From assembly GCA_014529385.2 (NCBI GenBank), contig CM043961.1, positions 12,866,978 to 12,930,977 on the forward strand: a stretch of 64,000 bases of DNA, read 5' to 3'. A program made the translations under genes and the position numbers. This DNA comes from Adiantum capillus-veneris. Its lineage: Eukaryota; Streptophyta; Polypodiopsida; Polypodiales; Pteridaceae. A model generated the notes under the pieces. That model did not search any database and had not been told where the DNA came from. It saw nothing but the letters and a program-made list of their open reading frames with translations. Numbering within the stretch: the first letter of the stretch is position 1; every line of letters begins with the position of its first letter. This document shows positions 43,105-52,200 of the stretch, piece by piece.

Positions 43105-44349
43105 TATAACAATGCTAGCCTTTGTAAATAATTAATTTATTTACTAGAAAATAATTATTTAAATAGTTGTGTGCACATCAGAATAGAACTAGTAGTTCTA
43201 GGTCCTCAGGTGTGACCAAAATGCGGGCTAGAACACCTTAGGGAGACTCTAGCAGAAAATACCATCAAGCCTTAGTGATTGGAAAATCGGGCCTTCAAAA
43301 AGGGGTAGACAGTAGCCTCAGATTTTAGGCTAATAAAAATTGCGCGTGTCAATGCGAGCACAGGAATGAGATGGGGTCCTTAGAATAGTAATCTTAAGGC
43401 CTTTATTATTTTTAATAAACCCTTAGGATAAGCAAGTTAAATTAACCTTAACTATTTGTGCCCGGGCAAATGGTCGGACGTGTGAACAAGTAATGCACGA
43501 GCACTGCGTCGGGAACCTTTTAAGGTTCTCATGGGTAGAATTAATGTTAACATTTGTGAGTCGCACATTTTTAAAAAAAGTGACTAGTCAACTTTTAAAA
43601 CTTAAAAGTAGAAGGGTTTTAAAGTTTTAAATTAAGTGTGCCAAGTGGCATACTTACCCATGCAAGCTCTCTGTCTCATCCTCCCTCATCTCCTAGTGCC
43701 CCCTCATCTTGCTCTTGTCTATTTAAGTGCAGCACCTCTCCCTCTTGGGAGGTTGGCAATGCTGCTACCCCCCCTATTGTGAGCATGCTCTATGCGATGG
43801 AGCTCTCCATTGGAGCTTGAGAGCAGCCCCTTGTGACATATGTGGAAACTTTATCTAGAACAAGGGCTCCCACAACCATAGCCACGTTCTTGAGAAGTTT
43901 TGTCGTGAAAAGTTGCAGCAAACGCTCATTTCCTAGAGTGTAGTGGCTATAAATTTTCTGTTTTCAGTCCCTAATAATCTTAATTAGGGGGATTTTCAGC
44001 AAAGTACTCATAGAATCTCATACTTCTCTTTTTATTCTACGCATATGCAAAGTTTGGTGCAATTCCATCGCGAAAAAGGCCTCCGTTTCGGCATTGGAAG
44101 ATGCACCGGTAAGAATTTCAGGTTATGTGCAGAAAATTACAGCAAGCGTATGTGTGTGCGTTTTGCGTGTTTCTTTCTTGTGCTCATTGCAGGAATGATT
44201 AGATATGAAGGGGATCAGTTAGCAGAAGATAGACTCTCTTCTCTGAGAGCTTTCAAGGAGGTTTGTGGAAGATAGACTCTCATTTAAGAGAGCTTCCAAA
44301 ATCTCACAGAAGAGGGGAAAATCCTCTTAGCAGTTAGGGAGTAGTCTCT

Positions 44350-44392
<43 letters not shown>

Positions 44393-44610
44393 AATTTGAA
44401 AAAGAACAAGAAAGAATTGAAGACGGGCGATTGCCATGTTCCTATGCTTGTAAAGATTTTTTCTTAGCAATAAAGATATTCTCTGTATGGGAGGGGACCA
44501 ACCCATCTTCTCGTCCCCAATGATGTGTCAAGCTTTTCTCTCACTTCTAAGTTCTCTTGAGTATATGAATTTTATTTAAAAGTTAGTTTACGCTTCCGTC
44601 TTTTGTGACA
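43105..44610 (+). repeat. 3' LTR of gypsy B
   Basis: About 1.5 kb following a purine-rich AACCAAGAGGGA. The start is probably TATAACAATG (TGTAACAATG in the inverted relative at 19339) and the end TTTTGTGACA. It contains CAATAAAGATATTCTC (poly(A) signal-like) at about 44469, a (CT)n tract at 44352-44389 and a GTGCCAAGTGGCAT block. A related LTR lies inverted at 18006-19339. Confidence 0.7.
44352..44389. repeat. (CT)n microsatellite within the gypsy B LTR
   Basis: An uninterrupted CT run. The related LTR at 18006-19339 also has a GA tract near its truncated end. Confidence 0.9.
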
Positions 44611-44639
44611 CTCAGCTCGCTGCTCTACTGACAACTGAG

Positions 44640-46790
44640 GGTCTGAAGGTTTCTTTTTTTGAAGCTTTCCCCTTCTTCAGTTACTGTTGTTCGAATTCTG
44701 TCTGGTCTGCGCCTTCAAAAGTTGATCAATAGGATACGTAAGAGTACCTGCGTGCATTGCAAATCCTTGTTTGACATGCCCCATTAGTTGTTGCATGAAC
44801 TCGGACTTTTGCAGCAAACTATAGTCCTGCATGTCTTTAAGTAGACCACATCAAAATCGCTAATATGTTGTTTAAAGGTGATCTTTTTGAAAGAAGAGGC
44901 CGGTAGAAAACTATCCCAGAATCTCTGGTAGTAGATGTCCAATGTATCTTCCTTGGTCATTCATAGATGATTCCAAGCGATGATCATGTCACGTTCGTAC
45001 TCTTGAGTGAGCCAGAAAGAGGTAAAAATTCACTTAAACTGTAGCCACTTCATTGGTGCTTCCCTTCGTAATAGTAGGGTAGACCCACAGTTACCCGGAA
45101 CGCGGAACGGGAACGGCGACGGGATCCCCCGCGGAACGGGGGAACGGTGAGGGGTCCGGAACGGGAACGGCGCGGAACGGGAGGCATAAAAACACCCAAA
45201 TAATGCAATTTTAAGCTCTGTGTGATTCAAATATAGTAGTGTCAGAGTCCTTTGACTCTAATACTCACAGAAAACTTGATTTGAAGACCATTCAACCTTA
45301 CTATGGCCAACGTATGTCGTATAGGCTTGAGAGCTTGAGGGGGGAGGGACGCGGAGAGAGAGAGAGAGAGCTTAAAAGTGGGAGACTCGACTCTCGAGAG
45401 AGCTTGAGAGAGAGGGGGAGAGGGAGAGAGCCTTGCCGACTAACAAGGCTAGAGCTTGAGAGTCAAGACTCGAGACTCGAGAGGGTAGAGCTTGAGCTTT
45501 CACCCTTGAGAGCTTGTGTGCACTGTGAAGGTAAGGGGTGGGGGGAAGGGCATTTAAGAAGGGGGAGCCTCACAAGATAAAGCTCAAAAATCTGAAAATC
45601 TGCCATTCCCAGCCGTTCCGGGCCGTTCCGAGCTGGCCGTTCCGGTACCAAAAACCCGTGCGGAACGTCTGGCCGTTCCGGGCCATGAAGACCCTCCGGA
45701 ACGCCGTTCCGGCGTTCCCAACCCATAGGGAGGTGTTCCCTGGTAACACTGGGTAGACCATGTTTGCACGTTTCCCTTAAGATAAGATGCTACCCTCCTG
45801 ACCTTGGAGTGCTCTGATTAGCGTCCTCCGGAGTAGGCATTGCGAATTGTTGGATGAAAGCGAGGGCATTGTGGGTATCTCGAAAACCCGAAAAAGTATC
45901 AAATTTTAATGCTTGCCCACCCTCTTGAAATCTTTCGGCTTCTTGCCCTTATCCTCAAAAAAATTGTATTGATTGGCTCTGTAAAATTACTTTCTCTTTG
46001 TAGAAAACGTCTGCTCATCGGAGTCCGAACATTCAGAGGAAGACGCGTCCTCGACGGGTCTGTCAAAATACTTCCGAGATTTCCGGTGGGATCTGCTCTT
46101 CTTTGCTTTCTTCTTGCTTTGCTGAGTCTTTCTCCTCTTTTTGCTCTTTCTGTCCTCGTCACTAGAGTCAAAGGAGGAAGAACTGTCTGAGCTATCAGAA
46201 GAGGATGAGGATGAACTGGAAACACCCTCAAAGCGCACACGCTTCTTTGTCTTTTGTACATTCTCAAAAGTAGATGTCCGACCCAAGTAGCCAGGATAGT
46301 TTGCTGCTCAATTCTGTCTCCTCTGTTGCTTCTTGGTCTTCATGAGTCGACTGACTCGCCTTTCTATTGCTTCATCAAATTCATCCTCCGAGTACACCCT
46401 TTGAGTAGGTGTTGCGAATGTAGGTGTTTTCTTCAGAGTTGACTTCAGAGGTGAACGGATGGTGTACGCCATCGGGAATGCATTTCATCAATCGGGTGCT
46501 TGATCAAAAATTTTACATAGTGAGGATCTTTTGAATACTGGAGCATGTGCTGCACACAGGCATCAACTTGCTGTTGACGCTGCATCTCCATTCGTTCATA
46601 CTCCGTAGTTGGAGGTGGCCTGTACTCCCCTTCCGAGTCTATAGAAGGTGGTCGACGTCCGTTTGAATCTTCAGTGTTTCCCCCCGAACCTGAGTGGTCA
46701 AGTGCAACAGTTTCCTACTTGGCGGGATTCGTCAATTGAATTCATGTGTGCTGTGATAAAAGGGATCGTATTCTTTGTAGAAGGAAAAAT
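44640..46790 (-). pseudogene. Gypsy E gag remnant
   Basis: Minus-strand frames at 46286-45987 encode a Lys/Arg-rich then Ser/Asp-rich region (RVRFEGVSSSSSSSSDSSD; KSKKRRKTQQSKKK) that parallels the gag of gypsy C. DNA at 45000 and 44700-44980 matches gypsy C gag around 56000-56170. Stops and the inserted element at 45086 show that it is dead. Confidence 0.6.
45086..45751. mobile_element. Short non-autonomous hAT element with 8-bp target duplication
   Basis: 666 bp with ends CACAGTTACC and (complement) CAGTGTTACC, flanked by a perfect 8-bp duplication GGTAGACC (45078-45085 and 45752-45759). It carries GGAACGG/CCGTTCC arrays at both ends (45090-45180; 45600-45720), plus a GA/CT-rich middle. 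It has no transposase. Its tips resemble the CATAGTTAC tips of the hAT element at 38066-41208, so it was probably mobilised by a related transposase. Confidence 0.9.
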
Positions 46791-46797
46791 CAACTGA

Positions 46798-46809
46798 GCT
46801 CTGATACCA
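46798..46809 (-). promoter_or_regulatory. Primer-binding site of gypsy E
   Basis: The minus strand reads TGGTATCAGAGC one base after the LTR end, complementary to initiator-Met tRNA. Confidence 0.85.
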
Positions 46810-46810
46810 C

Positions 46811-47473
46811 TGTAATAGACTTTTGGGCACCCTAAGCCGAGAATTTGATGCAACACACGTGAGAAATTGAAAACAAATTAACAAACTGAACAAAACTGTG
46901 AGAGAGACGACACGCACGGCGAAGTTATGTGCCCCGAGAACTTGGCCCCAAAGACTGGCGCCCCTTTCGGTATTTCTTTATTATTGATGCTTCACAAAGT
47001 ACAATGTCCGAGGGTCCTCGTCTCTGTCGCGCTCCACACGTACAACTGGCAGGAGAGAGGCCCTAACACTTTCTTTATAGACCATGGGCCTTCCAAAAGA
47101 AGTGTACATCAAAAGCTTCAAGTCTAAAAGCATATGGTCCCGAAGCTTAGTGCCAATAGTTGCTAGCGCAAATCGTGGAAATCCGTACAAATGCCACGTT
47201 AGCAGCCAACACGATTTGTGAGATGTCCGTTTAGTGGTGCCACGTCAGCAATTCTTACGCAAATTGGGATACGTGCTTTATTTTAGGGTTCTTGTGTCCA
47301 TTGACATGACCCTATAAGTTTGAACAACTTCTAAAATAGAATCTTTCATTTTTGGCCTCTCGGAATTGGTTGTGCAAGTTGTTATAACTTTATCTACGTC
47401 TTTCACTAAGGTTTGGACCTCCCTTTGTTCGGAGTGCGTCTAGTTGGCCATGCCATGTCATCACTTTGTCACA
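46811..47473 (-). repeat. 5' LTR of gypsy E
   Basis: About 660 bp, starting TGTAATAGACTTTTGGGC on the plus strand. It contains the GGCCCCAAAGACTGGCGCCC block (about 46941) and is close to the gypsy A LTR (32293-32945). It ends near TTTGTCACA, a changed form of TTTGTGACA. Confidence 0.75.
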
Positions 47474-47479
47474 GAGTGT

Positions 47480-48206
47480 ATGGAACTGGTGATAAATAAT
47501 TGGCTTCATCAGTGGACCACGATTCCTCTCTATTTGCGCAACAAGGTGCTTACCTGGTGGCGCAACATGACAGAGAATCCTATGCTGCGGGCTGACTTTT
47601 GTGTGAAATTCAAGAAGGATTTCGCAAAGATGGATCCTTTGAAAGCTTACACAAAATTGCAGTCTTTCGGTGAAAACTTTGTCTTCTGATAAATATACGA
47701 CAACTTTCAAAGAAGTGCTCACCTTATATAAGGTGGATTCCACACATGTTGTGCACATGTACCTGTTGGGTTTGCATGAACACTATCGTTGGGCTTTGAT
47801 CAAAGATAAAGCCCCGACCGACGTCGCGGACGCTATGGCAAAGACAAGAACGTTCCATTTGATAAATGGAGCGAATTATGAGAAGAAAAGAAGTTCAGAG
47901 TACCAATCTAGCGAGGGCACTTTGAGGAAGCAACCTCGATTCCAACAAAGGTCCAAATCCACGTCGAGACGTTCTTAGGAGAAGAAGAAGAAAGCTAGGA
48001 ATGCTACCATTGCTGATGTAGTGAAGAAGAGGGCTTGTTTCGGGTGTGGCCTGACGGGCCACCAAGTCAAAGATTACCCCAAGAAGCCGCCCAAGGAGCT
48101 GCAAGGCCGCCCTTCGATTCAGATTCACGAGATCTCAGATAACTCTGATGTTTTCCAAGTTGAAATCCATCACCTAGACAATATTCTACTGAATGACTTT
48201 ACGTAA
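47480..48206 (+). pseudogene. Gypsy F gag fragment
   Basis: Retrotransposon-gag domain (TTIPLYLRNKVLTWWRNM; FVKFKKDFAKMDP-like), with a frameshift near 47680. It continues VKTLSSDKYTTTFKEVLTLY to RWALIKDKAPTDVADAMA. After a stop at 47976 there is a zinc knuckle, CFGCGLTGHQVKDYP, in which the last Cys of CCHC is Tyr. Confidence 0.7.
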
Positions 48207-48554
48207 AGAAGTACTGTAAATGGGAATTCGTAAAATGAATCTGCTACATGTGCTCTCTCATATGTGTTGAGTGTGTGTCTGAAAGACGAAGTGATTGTAA
48301 CATTTTGTCTTGGTTACTTGAGCGCGATCTGGATGTGATTGCTAAATAAGTTACAACGATCATGATTCTCATCGAAGATCTCGACGGGGATAGTGATGTG
48401 AATGTTCAGTGACTGTCTTCTTCGTGCAAGTGATCGATATGTGTGGTCTCGTACGTTAGTACTTTAGAGTCAGTCTTTACTGAACTAGTTGTTGTCTTAT
48501 GTCTGCTTTGCAGGCGTCATTGAGGGCGATTACAATTCTCTCAAGAGGGGGGTA

Positions 48555-49216
48555 TGTCATAAAGTGATGATGGGGCATGGCCTAAAGGACAGAGCCCGAC
48601 GGAGGGGTCCGAAACCCTAGTGAAATGAAGCAGAAGAAGTTCCAATTTACAAGTTCATGCCGAGTGGCTAGAGGGGTTAGGAATAAAAACCTAACCCTTT
48701 GAACTTACGGAACCCAGCCAAGGGGCCTAAAACCATTTAGAAAAATAGAGCTAGGATCCCAAAATTGCGTGGGGTGCTCATGTGGCAGGCCATACGGATG
48801 CCCGCATTTTGCGGCGAGATTTGCAGAGGATTGTCGACGTGGCAGCTACGTATGGACAGCCCATGGGGCACATGGTTTTGGGAGTTAAGAGCTTGCTTTT
48901 CATTGTAACTGCTTTCGGACAAGCAAGGGGCTTTTATAAGTGTACGCAGGGCCTCACTCTTGGTAGAGTAGTTTGGGAGCATCGCCAGAGAGAGGACCCT
49001 TGGGCATTGTACTTTGTAACTGCTTTTGGACAAGCCAGGGGTCTTTATAAGTGTACACAGGGCCTCACTGTTGGCAGGTTAGTTTGGGAGCATCGCCAGA
49101 CAGAGGACCCTCGGACATTGTACTTCGTGAAGCATAATAATAAAGAAATATTGAGAAGGGGCGCTAGTCTTTGGGGCCAGTGCATATGGGCATGGAACTA
49201 CACCGTGTCGTGTCGA

Positions 49217-49247
<31 letters not shown>

Positions 49248-49311
49248 AGTTATTTGTAGTTTCTCTCGTGTGACTGTTGATCTTTGGCTTGGGGTGTCCA
49301 AGTCTATTACA
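48555..49311 (+). repeat. 3' LTR of gypsy F
   Basis: 757 bp, TGTCATAAAGTGATGATGG ... GTCCAAGTCTATTACA. It contains AATAATAAAGAAATATTG followed by GGGGCGCTAGTCTTTGGGGC (about 49136-49181), the sense version of the block shared by the minus-strand LTRs here. A segment with TTTGGACAAGC...TAAGTGTACGCAGGGCCTC is duplicated in tandem (48905-49010 and 49017-49125). A (CT)n tract is at 49217-49243. Confidence 0.8.
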
Positions 49312-49405
49312 CATTGTCACTCCTCTTTTGAACTTCCTCTGGGCGACAGACCATTGAGCATCTCCCAAGGTCTCTTATGTACACAAAATAGAGCCCCTTG
49401 TCTAA

Positions 49406-49414
49406 CCCCCCCCC

Positions 49415-49445
<31 letters not shown>

Positions 49446-49473
49446 ACACACACACACGCGCGCACACACACTC
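49406..49473. repeat. Poly(C) and (CA)n tract
   Basis: About 26 C residues followed by about 20 CA units, at the 3' side of the minus-strand L1-type LINE. Homopolymer length in assemblies is unreliable. Confidence 0.85.
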
Positions 49474-49716
49474 ACAATTGTTTTTTGTAAATCTTGTTGA
49501 TTCAAATTACAAGTGGGAAACCTCAAAGCAAGGAAAAACCACCAAATAGAAAAGATACAAAAAGTGGAGCAACATAAGGCTCCAAGGGCTAGAAAGAGTC
49601 AAAATAAATCCTGTAGGCATCAAGAGTAATGTCCCCAGCATCATAAGCAAAATGCAACGCTTGACCCAACGAAAATTTGAAGTAGGGAAACAGGTCAACA
49701 ACAACGCCTTGAAACA

Positions 49717-50637
49717 TCAAGGACTTGCGATGGTGCCAAGTGGTCCACAGAACCCAAAATCTGACCTAGCCAAAGAAAACTGTGAACTGAGACTGTAGAG
49801 ACTGAAGGTCCCCAAAAAGCCAAAACCGTTGTGAAAAGTGGCGGAGGGAAAACGCAACCGAAGAGCAGCAGACATCTGTATGAAGGACCAGGAGCAATGA
49901 CAGCCCCACAATAAGTGCGGCACAGTCTCCTCAGCATCATGACATCTGAGACAATGAGAAGGCGCAATATGCCAAGCACGCAACAAGTTGCCAACATGTA
50001 AAACTCCCACCAAGCAGCGCCACAAGAAAATACGTTCCTTCATAGGTAGATGATTGTGCCAGGTATCAGCCAAGGTTGGCTTCCACCACAAGGCTGATTT
50101 GGAGAGAGACCACAGCTGATTACCATGCCGCACAATCCACACATCAGATTGTAATAAAGCATAAATATTGGCAGTAGAAATGAAGTCCAGCTCAAGTCAG
50201 CAAGCTTCCAATGAAAAAAATGTGAGTCCTCATTCAAAGGAAGAATAGGGGAAAAGTCAGCAAGCATCGTCAGAATCTCCCGCCAGAGGGAAGAGTAATG
50301 GTGCCCCAAGCGAAAGCGGGATGTTGCATCTGGAAATGACACCATAAGTGTGACACCCTAAGTGTTGAGGGCTAATGTTGTTGCACCAAGATTGGTAACA
50401 ACATAGCTTTCCGAGCCAGAACATGAGTGGGCAAATCCAAAATATTCAACCCGCCAAGGCGCTTGAGAGAACACAACTTGTCCAGAGACAAAAGTCGGAG
50501 ACCTTTCTTGTGAAATGAAGTACGCCAGAAGTGCTCCAAAGAAAAAGACATAAGGGAGTGCAAGTGCAACCGAGACCAAGGTAAAAGGGTGAGAAAAACT
50601 GCACATAAGCCATGAGAATGCAATGGACAATTTTGAG
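49717..50637 (-). pseudogene. L1-type LINE C-terminus (zinc-binding RVT region)
   Basis: Continues the RT across the gypsy C insertion (NCPLHSHGLCAVFLTLLP; RLGGLNILDLPTHVLARKA) and ends with the zf-RVT-like region LPMKERIFLWRCLVGV...CLRCHDAEETVPHLLWGC, typical of plant L1 LINEs. Confidence 0.75.
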
Positions 50638-51005
50638 TGTAACGGACTTGGACACTCCAAGTCAAGAATCAATCATGACAGCACCAAATAACCACTTCAA
50701 AACAATTCACAGATCACAATAGATTTGCACTCGCCTTGTAGAGTTCCGTGCCTAGAGATATTGGCCCCAAAGACTGGCACCCCTTTCGGTATTTCTTCAT
50801 GTATTAATCAATGTCATAGTACAAGAGAGCGGTTAGGGTTTCACTCTAGACTCCGCGTTCAGATGCTCTGCAGAGTGAGCCCAAACCGCTAATTTAAAGT
50901 TTACAAGGGATGCCCAAAAGCAGAGCCCCAAAAGCTTCAGTTCCAAAAGCAAACTCTCTTTTTCTCTCACAAACTCACTTGAGTTTTTACAAAATAAAGC
51001 AAGGG

Positions 51006-51073
<68 letters not shown>

Positions 51074-51288
51074 GCTCAATGCGTAGAGAAAAAGCAAAAT
51101 TGCCGTCCCTCAGCAACTAAAAATCCACCGTAAAATCCGGATTTTGCCACGTCATCATGTCAGCGCATTTCACGGAAATTTCTCATGTTGCTAGGGTTAG
51201 GGTTAGAGCCCCAAAAGCTTCAGTTCCAAAATCAAACTCTCTTTTTCTCTCACAAACTCACTTTAGTTTTTACAAAATAAATCAAGGG

Positions 51289-51341
<53 letters not shown>

Positions 51342-51600
51342 TGCTCAATGCGTAGAGAAAAAGCAAAATTGCCCTCACTCAGCTGCTAAAAATCCGTCGT
51401 AAAATCCGAATTCTGCCACGTCATCATGCCAGCGCATTTCACGGAAATTTCTCCTGTTGCTAGGGTTAGGGTTAGGGTTTCTGGTAGATTTTAGGGTTAG
51501 CAGGTTTTAGGGTTAGGGTTTGTAGAATTAGGGTTTTCAACAGCAGTCAGGCTAGGGTTTCCCACATGCTCTCGGGCAGACACGTCATCACTTTGTGACA
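50638..51600 (-). repeat. 3' LTR of gypsy C, with internal 283-bp tandem duplication
   Basis: 963 bp, TGTAACGGACTTGGACACTC ... CTTTGTGACA. It is 281 bp longer than its 5' partner because the segment starting GAGCCCCAAAAGCTTCAG (50923) is repeated from 51206, each copy with its own (CT)n tract (51008-51070, 51292-51339). TTAGGG-type telomere-like motifs occur at about 51190-51205 and 51459-51535. Confidence 0.9.
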
Positions 51601-51613
51601 TACCCCCCTCTTG
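51601..51613 (-). promoter_or_regulatory. Polypurine tract of gypsy C
   Basis: The minus strand reads CAAGAGGGGGGTA directly before the 3' LTR, the plus-strand priming site for reverse transcription. Confidence 0.8.
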
Positions 51614-52200
51614 AAAGCATTGTTCTCGATTTCGCTTGCAAAACTGACAGAAGCCATAAACCGTCTTAGCAGACATTGACTGTAAATACCTACGTACTGG
51701 GAACACACATCTAACACATGTACCAATCGACAGTCACATCACACGACATCACTATACATCACAGGACATCACATGACATTCAACATTCATTTGAATCCTA
51801 GACCATGATTTATCGGCAATGTAGCTTGCATTCACATCTAGATCCAATCGGGACCGCATCGATGTCCGATTGACTAACCCCTATTGCAACCATGTCTATT
51901 CGAGATCGATCAGACCAAAATGCTGCAGTCATTTCGTCTATCAGTTCTTGCACTTAAAAGAAGTCAAGAACAAATCAGTATCATAATCAGGAATTCCATT
52001 TCATAAAGTCATATAGTAGAATACTGTCAGCTTTCAGTATCCCTGAAGCTCAAAGAGACATCAATGACTCTAGTATCTAAATCAATGCATCTGTTGACAA
52101 AGGAGCGGAGTGACTCCCCTCTTGTGCATCCCACTGTACCAGATCTCCGGCCAAGCTGAATTTTGGAATCCATTTGGAGTAGACTATGCTAAACCAAAAG
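51614..52200 (-). other. Gypsy C 3' untranslated spacer
   Basis: About 590 bp without coding potential between the chromodomain-like tail and the polypurine tract. The same spacer occurs in gypsy D (61899-62470), so it belongs to the family. Confidence 0.7.

Larger units (their letters stand above)
34801..44610 (+). mobile_element. Ty3/gypsy element B, 5'-truncated, interrupted by a solo LTR
   Basis: Plus-strand gypsy whose gag C-terminus starts at the junction with gypsy A. Order: gag end and zinc knuckle (34801-35200), protease (about 35310-35570), RT (35860-36400, deleted in part), RNase H split at 36580 by a 4.7-kb insertion and resumed at 41309, integrase (41700-42500), GPY/F and chromodomain-like end (42540-43075), 3' LTR (43105-44610). 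No 5' LTR is present. Stops and frameshifts occur throughout. Confidence 0.8.
44611..47473 (-). mobile_element. Ty3/gypsy element E: 5' LTR plus gag only
   Basis: Minus-strand gypsy fragment with a 5' LTR (46811-47473), primer-binding site (46798-46809) and gag (46790 to about 44640) related to that of gypsy C. Everything downstream of gag is missing where plus-strand gypsy B ends. A short non-autonomous hAT element sits in the gag region. Confidence 0.75.
47474..49311 (+). mobile_element. Ty3/gypsy element F: partial gag plus 3' LTR
   Basis: Plus-strand fragment with gag (47480-48206), non-coding tail, polypurine tract (CTCAAGAGGGGGG, about 48539-48552) and 3' LTR (48555-49311). Protease, RT, RNase H and integrase are absent: gag goes straight to the 3' untranslated part. 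It is either internally deleted or a non-autonomous derivative. Confidence 0.7.

Noticed and set aside
49307-49526. Gly/Val/Cys-rich frame over the poly(C)/(CA)n tract
   Set aside because: It is an artefact of simple sequence.
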